A stretch of DNA of 64,000 nt from Diphasiastrum complanatum (taxonomy: Eukaryota; Streptophyta; Lycopodiopsida; Lycopodiales; Lycopodiaceae), in contig CM055110.1 of NCBI GenBank assembly GCA_029204225.1, positions 42,761,862 to 42,825,861 on the forward strand, given 5' to 3'. The translations under genes and the position numbers were made by a program. How positions within the stretch are numbered: the stretch's first letter is position 1; the number at the start of each line of letters is the position of its first letter. Below are positions 31,200-43,100 of the stretch, piece by piece. The notes under the pieces were generated by a model. That model was not told the DNA's origin and did not search any database. It saw only the letters and a list, made by a program, of their open reading frames with translations.

Positions 31200-32700
31200 T
31201 TTGAAACAAAATTTATTAAAAAAAATTTGAATGAAAGTCCATCCGTCACGGCGGACGGAACCTCCCTCTTAGATAGACTTTCATAGCTGGAATAAGCTGG
31301 GAAGAGAGCGACAGAGAGAGATAGAGAGGGGTGAGGGGAGGACAGACGACTTTCTCCATAATTTTTCTATGTTTTTTCTTAAAAAAATCTTGTTGTTTTT
31401 TTTTTAAATGTAGAACTGAATTTCTAAGAAAAATCTTTAAAAAAAATTCATAAAAAAACAATTGGAGAAAGGTCCATCCACTTTGGTGGACGGACTCCCT
31501 CAAAAAAATTCAATGTAAAATTGTTTTTTTAATAAAAAAAAATCATTTAAAATCAATTTGTGAAAAAACAAATTTGGATTGGGGTCCATTCGTCGTGGGA
31601 CAACCCCTTAAAAAAATTTCAAATCCCGAAAATCACGAAAAAATCGCGAATAAAACCTGAAATCCCGAAAAAATTCCGAAACTCTGAAAACCCCGAAAAT
31701 TTTTTAAAATCATGGAAAGAAAACCCCGATAATGTGGAAAACCATCCGTCGTGACAGATGGCTTCCTCCATTTTTTTTCTCAAAAAAAGAACATCCCGAA
31801 AATTATGAAAAAAATCGCGAATAAATCCCAAATATATCCCAATATATTTCTAAGAAAAACCATTAAAAATCAATTTGTAATAAAACAAATTTGGATTGGG
31901 GTCCATCCGTCACGGCGGATGGACAACCCCTACAAAAATTTCAATTCTCGAAAATCCCAAAAAAAATCGCGAATAAAACCCGAAAAAACTCGAAATACTG
32001 AATAAATCTCGAAACTCCAAAAACTCCCAAAAATCTCAAAAAAAAAATCTGATAATGTGGAAAACCATCCGCCGCGGCAGATGACTTCCTCCATATTTTT
32101 TTTTTCTTTAAAAAACGAACATACCAAAAATTACAAAAAAAATCGTGAATAAATCCCGAATATATCCCGATATATTTCTAAGAAAAACCATTAAAAATCA
32201 ATTTGTGATGAAACAAATTTGGATTGGAGTCCATCCGCCGCGACGAATGGACAACCCCTAAAAAATTTTCAAATCCCGAAAAAAATCGCGAATATAACCT
32301 GAAAAAATCTGAAATCCCGAATTAGTCCCAAAACTCCAAAAACTCCAAAAAATCCAGAATCACGAAAAAAAAAACCCGATAATGTGGAAAGCCATCCGTC
32401 AAAGCGGATGGCTTCCTCCATATTTGTTTTTCAAAAAAAGAACATCCCAAAAATTACAAAAGAATTTGCGAATAAATCCCGAATATATCCTGAAAAATAG
32501 CGAAAACCCGAAAATCCCGAATAAATTCCAAAAACTCAAATACTGGAAAATCAAAAAAATCCTCAATCCCGAACCCCCAAATATTTTGAAAATCAAGAGA
32601 AAACTCGAAAAGGTCCGAAAAATGTGGAAACCCTTCTTAAAAAAAAAAGAATTTTTGGAAGAGGTCCATCCGCCGCGGCGGATGGACCCCCTAATAAAAT
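31200..32700. repeat. Palindrome-bearing tandem array 2
   Basis: Two palindrome classes alternate. GTCCATCCG...CGGATGGAC occurs at about 31238, 31472, 31583 (degraded), 31901, 32230 and 32664. ACCATCCG...GATGGCTTCC occurs at about 31741, 32064 and 32391. Matching positions repeat every 318-329 bp (31583/31901/32230 and 31741/32064/32391), giving a unit of about 325 bp with both classes. Between them lie AATCCCGAAAAAATC-like islands and an AAACAAATTTGGATTGGGG block. Confidence 0.9.
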
Positions 32701-32759
32701 TTCAATATCCACTTTTTTTATTTAAAAAATTATTATTTCTCAAACAGACTTTAATCCCT

Positions 32760-34017
32760 GAAAAAATCTAAATAAATAAATAAATAAATTTTTTCTTTGG
32801 CTGGTGGTCCCTCCCCGCGTTTCAATATCCAATATTCAACTAAAAAAAATATTCAAGAACCTCTACTTATGCTCCCTTTAGTCACTTTCCAAGATTGATT
32901 ATGGGATAATTGGTATTCCACGTGTCAGCAATGTGTGCATTTATTATTTTGAGCTAATTTTTTTTTGTGGTCTTTAAATGAGAACCCAATTAAAAAAAAA
33001 AGATTGGCCAAAATTGTTGAGAAGAACACTAATTTAAGCTTCTATGTATAGCTTGGAAAAATTCCATGTTTAACCAAATGCTTATGGGATAAATATCCTT
33101 AAGTTAATGGCCAGTCCTCATTTCTCCTAACTATATTGCCAAAACCTTGAAACAATATATTGCCAAAACTAAAAACAAACTATATTATCAAAAAAACTAA
33201 AACCAAACTAAAAACTAAAAAACAAAAGATAATAAAAAGAAAATTACAAAAAACTCGAAGTTAAAAATAAATAATAAAAATTAAAAAAATGAATAGCAAA
33301 GACTCAAAAAATTATAAAACAACTCTATAATAAAAATCATAAAACTATAAAACAAATGTAAATATTATAAACTGAATTTAAAAATTATAGAACAATTATA
33401 CATATTGTAATTTTTTTATTAAAAAAATCAACAAACTTTAAAATCGATCTAAATATAAATATAAAAGTCAAAAAACAAATTAAAGAATCTAAAAATGAAT
33501 AATAAAAAGTCAAAAAACTATAACACGAATCTGGAAATTAAAAAATGCATAATAAAAAGTCAAGAAAATATATAATAAATTTGAAAATTAAAAAAAAAAA
33601 CAAACTATAAAATAAATCTAAATATATATAGAGAAGTTAAAAAAACAAATTAAAAAATCTTAAAATAAAATAAAACCAATCTAGGAATTGCAAAATGAAT
33701 ATTAAAAAGTCAAAAAAACTATATAATAAATCTATATACTCCTCATCTCTTCATTTATTCTACATTATTAAAGAGAAAAAAAGAAGTAAAAAACATAAAT
33801 ATATTGTCAAATCCTTGAAAATATAAAATCCTCGAAAAAATAACCAAAAAATTAAAAAAATAAAACACAATAAAAATTAAAAATTAAAATTAAAAATAAG
33901 ACTTAAAAACAAAACAAATCAAAATAAATAATAAAAATTTTAAAAGTAAATAACAAAAGTCAAAAACCTATAATTTAAATCTAAAAATTAAAAAATGAAT
34001 ACTAAAAGTTGAAAAAA

Positions 34018-34020
<3 letters not shown>
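32760..34020. repeat. Very AT-rich region with degenerate AAAAAGTCAAAAAACTATAA units
   Basis: From about 33160 loosely repeated units of AAATTAAAAAATGAATAATAAAAAGTC and ACTATAAAACAAATCT recur every 60-65 bp with many changes. No gene is seen. Confidence 0.75.

Positions 34021-34098
<78 letters not shown>
34021..34098. repeat. (TA)n microsatellite
   Basis: 39 uninterrupted TA dinucleotides, closing the AT-rich block. Confidence 0.97.
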
Positions 34099-34099
<1 letters not shown>

Positions 34100-34102
<3 letters not shown>

Positions 34103-34210
34103 CACTAAGACCGAAAGGCCAAGGGCGATGGGTGAGGACCAAGGGCCTTAGGGCTAGGACTAAGGGTTGCTAAGAGCTACAAGCTAAGGGCCACCAGCTA
34201 AAGGACAAGA
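34100..34210. repeat. Short purine-rich CTAAGGGC-type repeats
   Basis: Irregular iterations of YTAAGGGY and CCAAGGGC immediately follow the (TA)n run. It is a small degenerate minisatellite. Confidence 0.5.
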
Positions 34211-34480
34211 TCTAAGTACTACTGTTTCATATTTTGTTACATTTTTATAATAATTTTGTTAATTTTACTTTCGATAGTTATTTGGCACTATTTATTACAG
34301 TTTCATAATATTGCTAATTATACTTTCAATAGCATTGCAAATCCTAACGTAAAGTGTACCTATATTATTTTTTTAGGGTCACTACATGGACTGCTCAAGA
34401 AAAGATGTTCCAATTGTTTTATTTTTTCGCAAAGAGACGGTTGCATTTGGAAATGTCTTAACTACTGAATCAAACAAAAC

Positions 34481-34732
34481 ATGTTTTTCAGAGAAGTTGG
34501 TACGAATAAAAGTGTGGTCCTAATTTCAAAGGTGTTTAAAATGGATTATCCTCTGCCATACCCTCATGATGAATTTGATCACCTAAGAGAAGTTCACAAC
34601 TATATTTTCATCGATCCCAATGCAAAAAAAAACTTGTGGGATAATGCAGATATTGTTGACATGAATGAACTCGTTCTTGTCAACTGTCCATTATACAATA
34701 TTGATGACATCGTTGATTGTATGGGGTACTAG
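34481..34732 (+). CDS. Unrecognised ORF (83 codons)
   Basis: ATG-initiated frame MFFREVGTNKSVVLISKVFK...YPLPYPHDEFDHLREVHNY, then DPNAKKNLWDNADIVDMNE. Composition looks protein-like (aromatic and acidic, no low complexity) and unlike the flanking AT-rich DNA. It is followed by 34766-35542 and 35763-36302 in the same direction and may be one exon of a longer gene or mobile element. The function is unknown. Confidence 0.35.
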   Translation: MFFREVGTNKSVVLISKVFKMDYPLPYPHDEFDHLREVHNYIFIDPNAKKNLWDNADIVDMNELVLVNCPLYNIDDIVDCMGY

Positions 34733-34834
34733 TTTGCACTGCTAAATTCAAAGGCTACTATCCTAGTGAAAAAAAAATTGCTTGTTATTGTGAAGTTGAC
34801 TTCAATTACAACAGAAGGAAATATTACGAATGCC

Positions 34835-35542
34835 ATGGCAGATGACGAAGGCCCTTTCTACAAACAAAACGAAACAATGATTTGGTGTTTGTCAAAACTA
34901 TCTTTGCACTCTAAAAAGAGAAAACATGTATCGTTTACTGAACCATTAAGTGAGTGCTTTACATATTATTCTAGTGGCTCAAAAAGGAGCAACATCAATA
35001 AAATGTTGGCCTGTCAGCCTGGTGATTCAAAAAAGGATAGCATCCAAAAAATGTCGACAAGATCAGTATATAATTCAGATTATGTAAGTGGTGTAGAAGA
35101 TGTCAAAAACAGAGCCGTCGACTGCAATCCAACAAGATCATTGACAAGTAACTATAACTCGGATATTTTGACAAGAATCGAATATATTTCTCATAGTTGT
35201 AATATGTCAAGATCAGTGTATAACTCAGATATCTTAACAGATGTCGAGGATGTGGTTACTCATAATACATCTGCATCAGCATACAACTCGAATATTCTTA
35301 CAGGTGTGGAGGATGTTGGAGAGGCTGTTGATAACAACAAAAATAAAAGACGTCATTTTCAAATCAGCATTCAAATAAAACGTACACCAAATTCGTCAAG
35401 TTTGGCAAGTGCAAATGCATCCACCCGCTGTAATTCAGATTTTTCGAAATTCGATTTCGATGAACATGATTACACAAGCAACATATTACATGATGATGAT
35501 GACAAACGATCCTACAAGATCAAGATGGTCACAAGCAGATGA
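34835..35542 (+). CDS. Unrecognised ORF with YNSDILT-x-VEDV repeats
   Basis: An open frame from about 34766; the first ATG in frame is 34835 (MADDEGPFYKQNE). About 235 codons, mostly polar and Ser/Asn/Asp-rich. Four imperfect copies of a motif, VYNSDYVSGVEDV, NYNSDILTRIEYI, VYNSDILTDVEDV and AYNSNILTGVEDV, recur every 20-32 residues in the middle. A basic RRHFQISIQIKR patch and an acidic end (DEHDYTSNILHDDDD) follow. The frame shifts at about 35.5 kb into 35409-35681. No known domain was recognised; it may be a disordered mobile-element protein. Confidence 0.45.
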   Translation: MADDEGPFYKQNETMIWCLSKLSLHSKKRKHVSFTEPLSECFTYYSSGSKRSNINKMLACQPGDSKKDSIQKMSTRSVYNSDYVSGVEDVKNRAVDCNPTRSLTSNYNSDILTRIEYISHSCNMSRSVYNSDILTDVEDVVTHNTSASAYNSNILTGVEDVGEAVDNNKNKRRHFQISIQIKRTPNSSSLASANASTRCNSDFSKFDFDEHDYTSNILHDDDDKRSYKIKMVTSR

Positions 35543-35762
35543 AGTTTTTGAAGATCTACAAAGAGAGCCTCAAGTATGTCCAAAATCCTTTGAAACTCCT
35601 CAGAGTTTCAAAAGAAAGCGTGTGTTTGCTTATGTTGCACCAAAAAAAAAACTAAATATGTTTTATTGTCAGAAAATATAAGGGAAACATTGATGCAACC
35701 ATGTTGTAGTAAGTTGTGCATTCGACAAATCACCTACAAAGAATGTAAAGACTTGCGACTAG

Positions 35763-36302
35763 GTGTGTGGAGAAAATGAGGAGCTGACAAGCATAATCAG
35801 TTATTGCATATGTTTAAATATTTTTTTCATGGGAATATCAAACACAATGTTTGATATTTTGAAGGAACCCAAATTGCGTTTCAAACCTACATTGGATGGT
35901 AAAGTTGTATGCATAAAAGCATATCAGAATCTGCTGGAAATTTCCCATGGAATGTTTTGGCAAATAATTGTTGAGGCACGTTATTCCATTGTGTACAAGT
36001 TTCATGGAAACATCGGCACATTCAAGCAACGTGGACACTCTTCAAAAGGGCTAGCCCTAATGCGTGGGATTTTGGAAAAGCACACATTTCCTCAACCACA
36101 TCTTCAACATAAATCAAAAGATGGCGTTGTTATTTGCGAACATCATCTCCCACTTGGCATGCATAAACGTGATGTCTTCAAAACTATAAAAACACATCTT
36201 AAAGATACGTGTATTCTTGAAATTTCAAGATCCACACTGTACAGGATGTGGCTAATGACGGTGCAAGACCAAGTGGACAAAGTTGTCCAGGACTCAAAAT
36301 AA
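35763..36302 (+). CDS. Transposase-like N-terminal fragment (unnamed family)
   Basis: A 179-codon frame. Segments ISYCICLNIFFMGISNTMF, GNIGTFKQRGHSSKGLALM, LEKHTFPQPHL, then HHLPLGMHKRDVFKTIKTH and ISRSTLYRMW, match in order the N-terminal part of a widespread uncharacterised transposase-like family (small helical domain, HGxxG-like loop, LP-rich linker, S-x-F/Y-x-x-x-W). The following W...H and Cys part expected next is replaced at about 36303 by the copy 2 sequence. The fragment at 5046-5572 could be the complementary segment. Assigned from memory of the pattern only. Confidence 0.4.
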   Translation: MCGENEELTSIISYCICLNIFFMGISNTMFDILKEPKLRFKPTLDGKVVCIKAYQNLLEISHGMFWQIIVEARYSIVYKFHGNIGTFKQRGHSSKGLALMRGILEKHTFPQPHLQHKSKDGVVICEHHLPLGMHKRDVFKTIKTHLKDTCILEISRSTLYRMWLMTVQDQVDKVVQDSK

Positions 36303-36429
36303 CAAGTGGTGCTGTTGGCGGGACAACTAGACCTAGCAGAGCTTGAAAGCAAACATCTTCAAGGTGAATTGGATGCGACCACCCTTGAATGTGATTCCTA
36401 TTTGCAAACACAAGTGTCTGATTGCCTAG

Positions 36430-37320
36430 TCACAATCTTACATCTAAGAGTGGCAGTTACACAATCATCAACATTGTCTCCTGAGCATATACAAATCATT
36501 GGAGAGACGATCCATGGCAAGGACACCAGTTATGATGCCAAGCATTTTACAAAATTTTTGACAGAGGACGGCAAAACTATTGCCCAAACCAACGACGGGA
36601 TCGCCATCCACCTCCTCATAGATCCCCATCTCTGGGAAGCCTGAGGAATCCTCGTCACCATGGTCGAGGTGCATATTGCCAATATGGATCGCATATCCCC
36701 GAGCAACCTCTTCTCTTTGACCATCACCATGGACGATCCCACTCAAAACTACAGGTGGGCTGAGAAGGTAGCAGAAAAGTTGTGTGGGGCCTTGAAAGCC
36801 AGGAAACCAATTACCAAGTGTGAATATCTCCTCCACATGTTGGTGACCAAATAGTTGGGGTCTCGGGCGGCTGCTGCCATCAAAGAGCTTGATGATATCT
36901 ATCCGAGCACTAAGAAGCGAGCCACCCCCCAACCGATGACAGAACCAGTTTCACCAGCACCACCAACTAAGAAGCAGAAATGGAAGGAGATCAGCACGGA
37001 AGCCAACATATCTCATGACATTTTATCCAGTGACATCGGAACTGAGTATGTTGAATCCGGAGGGAGTCTTAACTCTCTCAGATCCCGAAGGAGGTCCTAG
37101 CTCAGCAGGAGACCTTACTCCACTAGGCCCAACAACGCAGTTAAACAATAGCGGCAGCAGCAGGCAGCTCAATTGAGTCAGGCACTTCTGGTTCTGATCC
37201 TATGGGCGTGGTTCTATCCACATCGGCACCTTCCACAACCCCAATGCCCATAGAACCAAACAAGGAGTTGCGCACCTCTCAAGAGTTTGCCAAGAAATAT
37301 CCAACGACAAAAGAGTGAGG
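36430..37320 (+). pseudogene. Unrecognised repeated coding family, copy 2
   Basis: Homologous to 27.7-28.6 kb at DNA and protein level: KFLTEDGKTIAQTNDGIAIH, FSLTITMDDPTQNYRWAEKV, CEYLLHMLVTK, LGSRAAAAIKELDDIYP, then SSDIGTEYVESGGSLN and the shifted Gln/Ala-rich region. Its 5' end starts abruptly at about 36430, so about 280 bp of copy 1 are missing. Stops lie at about 36643 and 36852. The stop after the first conserved block differs in position from copy 1, so the copies decayed independently. Confidence 0.65.
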
Positions 37321-37330
37321 TGGCTACATA

Positions 37331-37620
37331 TTGCCAGATTTGGACCAGTGTCAAACACATAAGGAAGCAGTAAAACTCTTGGATCCACAACCTCTTTGGC
37401 GCCATCAGCTTTTCCTACAAAGTAGGACCTTGATGGCACGGTATATGGAAGCTCCCTCCTATATATGCACAAATCTTTATTACTATCCAGTAGCGAGGCG
37501 AGAACCGTTTCTTGCCACCAAGGTCAAGAACAAGATATTTTGGCCCAAGCTCACAGGCGTTGATACCGGCAACTTAGCAGAAGCCATGGTCACCAACTAC
37601 CGTGTATTCTATTAGAAGCA
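37331..37620 (+). pseudogene. Unrecognised downstream frame of copy 2
   Basis: A frame of about 95 codons beginning PDLDQCQTHKEAVKLLDPQPL, with WRHQLFLQSRTLMARYMEAP and KIFWPKLTGVDTGNLAEAM, ending at a TAG after YRVFY. A further coding-like stretch (GNPDRAIRYFVDNCDLERKK) follows in phase. It may be the C-terminal part of the copy 2 protein. Not recognised. Confidence 0.4.
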
Positions 37621-37699
37621 CCATGGCAACCCTGATCGCGCCATTAGATATTTTGTGGACAATTGTGACCTGGAACGCAAGAAGACCACATCAGCGTAG

Positions 37700-38870
37700 C
37701 AAGGCTTTATTATCGCGCTGCATTCACTTCAGCTCTGCACGTTGATATGGTGGAGCTATGGAAAACCCCACAACTTTCTATAGGGTATGCCCCATTATTA
37801 CAAACCAATGCCCTTCCTGAACAAAATACGGTGGCAAATGATGGAGGGCATTGGTACCACAATCTACCACTCTCAATAGCAACAGTCTCGCCTCCAAAAA
37901 GCACAGAAGATCCAGGAAGAAAAGGCTTCGATTGGTCTGGGACCACCAATCCAATAACGAGGGGAATAATGTTAGCATCTGTGCTAACACAAAAAAAAAT
38001 AAAAAAGAGAAAAATAAAACTCCGTGGCATGTGTTTTGTAAGCCCACGTACGAGTGTCTGTTAATAAACTTCCGCCATGGCATGTGTTTGTAAGCCCATG
38101 AGTAGAAGCTTAAAAAATAATAAAATAACTTAAACCCCCTATTTAGAACTTAGACTTAGAAAATTTAAGATTAGAAATATTTTGTTTTACGTTTTTCTAA
38201 GTTAAGAAACTTTGAAGTTCTAAATCCTAGGTTAGTAGTTCTAGAAAGGCTAGAAATAGATTAGTCCCATAAGTTAGTAAATACTTATGGAAGACCCTCC
38301 TTGCCATAAAAGGAGAGGTATTTGCCTTGTAAATAACACTTTTGAGATTAAGCTATCAAGTTTTCTATTTTTGAGATTATCTCTCTATTTTATTTGTGTT
38401 CCCTTTGGGAAGGTGCATAGCTTGAGGGAAGGTGCTCGGGCCTCCTCTTGCCTCCTTCTCATTGGTTTGTATTGTGGCATGTATTTTGTTGATTGATTAT
38501 TAGTTAGCCGCAATCTTCCATTCTAATTCCCTTTGGGTGTTAATCTAGGATTTAGTTTAATCACCTTGCTAGTTGGGTAAGCCTTAGTAAGGTTTTGTAT
38601 TTTGTCATCTTAGTTAGTTTCATTTCTATTTTGAGAACTAGTTGGGTCAGCCTTAGTGCTTTCATCATTGTTTTCTATTTTTGCACTCTGTTTGAAGCTT
38701 GATACAAATTTAGAAAGTGGACGATCCTCTCTATACTACACCACATCATGAGTAGATCTAGCCAAACATTCGCAAATCAGATTTACTTCCAACAAGAAGT
38801 AGATTTTTTTCAAGATCATGCATTTATTAGTCAATTTAGATATGCTCTCTCCATGCTTTAAAAAGTTCAT
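37700..38870. other. No clear gene; possible LTR-like DNA
   Basis: Plus and minus frames at 37710-38093 lack motifs. CTAGTTGGGTAAGCCTTAGT at about 38570 recurs with changes at about 38639. The final 110 bp translate weakly as the end of a copia RT. Confidence 0.35.
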
Positions 38871-39630
38871 ATGGAAAATTGTAAGAGCATAGATACTCTT
38901 ATGGAGCATGTTGTAAAAGATCCTATCAAAGGGGATGAAAGATCCTTCGAGGAAATCACCCTTTATAGGAGTCTTATTGGCTCCCTTATTTGGTTGACAA
39001 TAACTAGGCCCGATTTGAGCTGTAGTGTGCATAAATTGAGCCAATTCGTGCCAGATCCAAAGATTTGCGATTTGAAATTGACCAAAAGGATCTTGAGATA
39101 TGTATCCTCCACACTTGATTATGAATTATTTTACAAAAGTCAAGATTTATCAATGGTTGCCTATTCGGACTCAGACTTGGCAAGTGACAAGGTGGATAGA
39201 AAGTCCACTAGTGCATTCACTATTATTATTGGAGTCAATCTTGTGTCTTGGTTATCCAAGAAACAAGACACCACATCTTTTTCATCATGTGAGACTGAGC
39301 ATAAGGCCCTTACAACTACTACAGAAGAAGTTTTGTGGATTAAAATATTGCTTATGGAGCTCAAGTGCATCAAGGATGGAGATCTACCTATCATCAAGTG
39401 TGACAACATATCGGCCCAAGATCTTGCTAGAAAAATTTCATGCAAGGAGCAAACATATTGAGATTGCATGTTACTTTGTAAGGGAAAAGGATATTGGAGG
39501 AGAAATCAATTTGGAGCATGTTGGATCTTCATCTTGTATTGCCAATCTTCTCACCAAACCATTGCTCAAGAGTTCTTTCATAAAGTTCAGATCTAATCTA
39601 GTCTTGATTCCAAGATCCATGTTAAAGTAG
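38871..39630 (+). pseudogene. Copia RT end and RNase H
   Basis: Frame 38871-39461 begins ENCKSIDTLME (RT end), then SLIGSLIWLTITRPDL, VAYSDSDLASDKVDRKSTSAF (first RNase H Asp), LVSWLSKKQDTTSFSSCETEHKAL (catalytic Glu) and IIKCDNISAQDLARK (Asp). At the A-run near 39430 the frame shifts by one. The end continues in the frame to 39630 as HARSKHIEIACYFVREKD and IANLLTKPLL, the usual last residues of copia Pol. The rest of the element to the left is missing. Confidence 0.88.
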
Positions 39631-39637
39631 ATAGATT

Positions 39638-39652
39638 TCTTTTAAGGAGGAG
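39638..39652 (+). promoter_or_regulatory. Polypurine tract of the copia fragment
   Basis: CTTTTAAGGAGGAG immediately precedes the LTR start TGTGAAATTG. It is the plus-strand priming site of the copia element whose Pol end is at 38871-39630. Confidence 0.75.
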
Positions 39653-39674
39653 TGTGAAATTGTAAAAGCCATCT
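39653..39674 (+). mobile_element. Copia 3' LTR, first part (split by a nested element)
   Basis: The LTR starts TGTGAAATTGTAAAAGCCATCT and is cut after CATCT by the nested LTR element 39675-46358. It resumes at 46359. The continuity is shown by the related LTR at 3634-4096, which has the same sequence uninterrupted. Confidence 0.85.
39670..39674. other. Left 5-bp target duplication CATCT
   Basis: CATCT here and at 46359-46363 flank the nested LTR element exactly. Confidence 0.9.
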
Positions 39675-40138
39675 TGTAAAGACCACTAGGGACAATCCCC
39701 TAAGTTGAGGATAGGAAAACACAAGAGAGACTGTGGAGCAAAACCACCCAACCAAACCTAGATCTAGCTCCCAAGCCATGCCAATGTGACAACAAGAGGA
39801 GAAGAGCACATCGGGTAAGCTAGACCAAGTCGTCGACGGAATAATCACTACCTCAATATATAGAGAGTAGGATCCTATGCATGAGTCCATGCAATCCCTA
39901 TATAGGTCAACTATAAATAGGTTACAGCTCTACATGCATACCTCCTGCCTACATCAGTCACATATGAATGCACTACTCCATATGTCTCAATTAGAGTGTC
40001 TGGGTCCTCTCAAGGTCATTAGTCACCAACATGCCTTGACTTGGAATAAAATAGGCGTGACCACTAATCTCGAACACTAGAGGGCCGGTCTACCATATTA
40101 GAACTATTCCATATCCTTAACCGAATATAGTCGTAACA
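39675..40138 (-). mobile_element. 3' LTR of the LARD-like element (464 bp)
   Basis: Reading on the minus strand it begins TGTTACGACTATATTCGG and ends GGTCTTTACA. It is very similar to 45869-46358. It lacks about 23 bp (a CCCTCCTGAAGAATCC-containing piece) present in the other LTR. Confidence 0.92.
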
Positions 40139-40155
40139 TTCTTCCTCCCTTAAAC
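40139..40155 (-). promoter_or_regulatory. Polypurine tract of the LARD-like element
   Basis: The minus strand reads GTTTAAGGGAGGAAGAA directly before the 3' LTR. Confidence 0.8.
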
Positions 40156-43100
40156 AGGTTCTGTCCTCAGAACGGAAAAAAAAAAAACATGAAACTATTC
40201 CTTAAGCTTTCAAATCTTTCCCATGAATCATTATTCTTATTCTGATCTTTCCATCTGAATAAGCACTCAGAGATGCAACAATTCTTTAATTGCTTGCCTC
40301 TACTCATGAATACTAATTCAAATTCCAAAAGATACACTAAGCTATAAATCTTCCAAATGGGTTGATCTACTCCAAATCAAAAGTTCATCACCTTCATGTA
40401 ATCCTAATTACATGAACCACTGGGTGAATTAACTTCTTTATTTTAGAGATCAAGTCCAAAAGCTAAAGAAATTCCATTTCAATTTCTTGTAGAAAATAAT
40501 GCTTCTTGATACCAGTATTCTTAGAATATCCAAATATTCTAAAATATTACAATTCAGTCATCTGAAATCTCTAGGAGATCCATCAAGTCTCAGACAATCA
40601 TAACTCAAACCAGAGTATTGCAGTTACTCTAATGAGTTAACAGCCCCATTTCTAGCATCATATGCAAGAAATCAGATCTATCCGTATCTTAATAGATTTA
40701 TCTGTCTCCTACAAAACTGGACATGTAGATTGAACTTTGTACACAGGCACTTATAGACTACAATTTGTAAGGTAAGAAAATTCCTCATAAGTAAGGAATC
40801 ACTTAATGAAAATGCCTGTAAGATCCACTCAATCTCAAGTATGCACTGGAGTAAAGAAATTTAGAGTTCAACCAAATCCTTTACTCTTCCATATTGATCA
40901 AGAATTACTCATTATCTTAAGAATCCTCATATTTTCTTATAATCTTCAAATGATCTTTAAGTATCAGTTTATGATCCGTCAATCATAAACATTTAGAATC
41001 TTATGATTCGTCAATCATAATTTACAGGATTCCAAAACCATACTTAATCATTGGAAGATATTGGAGTATATGTACAACATACAACTCAAAGAATATAAAA
41101 AATCATTCTGAACTCTTTTCCACAAGGAAAATCACTGGATTTCAAGAATATTCTTCCAAACCAATTCTTAATCAGATTATGAGTTCCAAATTCTACAATC
41201 AACCAAGTAATTAAAGACTATTATAACATTCATCTTTAACAATGTAAACTTTATACAATCTCCTAGAGCAACATCTAGAGATTTCAAAGTTCTATTGAAT
41301 TCCCAAAATTCAGTTTACCATTCTTGGCACCATTAGGATCTGGTATCCAATTGAGCTCACTGGGATACTATCACTAATGAATCAAGTCTATTTCTCAATT
41401 GAGAAATACTCATCCAAGAAATCAGTTTCCTATGCACACAATTCCTTAATGAATCTGAATGACTCATAAATTATGTGTCTTACAAGCAACACACACAAAA
41501 CAAACAGTTTCTGGTGAATTCTCTTCACACTATCTGTTTTACCAATTAACTTCCACAGGAGTAAATCAACTACTCAAGTTAATTGCTCATGACTTAGAAA
41601 TCATAAATGTCTAGGTGCAGATCTTAATTGTACAGTACAACACCACATTTAGATCCATATCCAAATCACATTTAAGCTAACCTATAGATCTATAAAAACA
41701 GATCTGTTAATTCTGCAAGTAATTGTCAAACACAATACTTGATTATATGTCTATGTTCATCAACTAGGTTAAGTGCACCAAATAACCTTAGTAACCAGGA
41801 ATACATAGCAGATCCACACAAGATTAATCGTGCACATATGAGAAAAATCTTACTATGACCCAGTACATAAACACATATGTCTTTATCTGGCAGATTCCTC
41901 CAAAACCCGCATATGTTACTCACATATCTCACTGAGAATCTTGTAACTCAATTACAGAAGTTTCTATTTCTCTTGAGTAAATAACATATGGGAGATCTCT
42001 GAAGTGAATAATTCCACATCACAAGTTTTCCAACCATCATACTTTTATCAACAAAATTCCTTCATCCAATCAACCTACTTCAGATCTTAGTGCACAAACC
42101 AAGATTAGGCTGACTTATACAGACATCTTTGGACAAAAGGTTCAGATTAAAGCTTTATTCCACTGATCCAATCCATAACTAAATGGTATTTGGGTGAACC
42201 TTAATTCAATCTTTACCACTACTTCCCATATTCATGAATATTTCACAACTCAAAAATTTCCCAAACTCCTCTAATTCCAAATTATTCAAAATAAATCACT
42301 AGAGATTTTCTCTATTCCACTGGATAGTTCCACCATTGCACATAAACTGGATTCCACAAAAGAAATCTATGCAACTGGTTGATCCCATGAAAGTTTGATT
42401 TCTATTATTTTCTTCTCTCCCTTTTAAAAGAAATTTCATAATTTCGATCAAAAAGTTCTCAGGAGACAACGTATAAGATATCAAAAATTCGAAAAAGTCA
42501 GTAATGACTATTACAAACCGGATTTTTTTCTTAAAATCATAAAATATCTTATCCCGAGTGATAGAAACATTACTCTCAATAATCAGCTATCAAATAGAGA
42601 TAATAATCTGGGCTCAGAAAGTCTAAATTCCACTTAATCAATTGATTCTGAGCTATATTCACAAACCTGAAATGGAAGCATGAATTCATATAACTTAAAC
42701 AGTCCTTCAGAATCTAGTTCTACACTGGAAGGAATTATATGAATCTCAATCCAATTATCTCGTATATAAGAAATTTCTAAAAAGTAGAGGTTCAAAATTA
42801 AAGAAGTAGCTTTTAAGGATTTCCGATTTGGAATTTATGAGATACCATTGAGAGATCCGGATCTATATCTCATAACCTCTCCAAATACCCTAAATAGGCC
42901 TTACCAATGGTTTCAACTGTTAGCATTACTATTAATGTAAATACTACCCATTGGCCTACAGATCATTCTCGCACAAGAATTTTCTCTTTGAAATCACTGA
43001 TGTCCCATACCACCAGTTTTCTCTCCAAGAAAGCCCTTTGCTTTTAGATCCCACCATCAGAAAATCAAAAAGACTATCTGACCATCCTATATCAAATATA

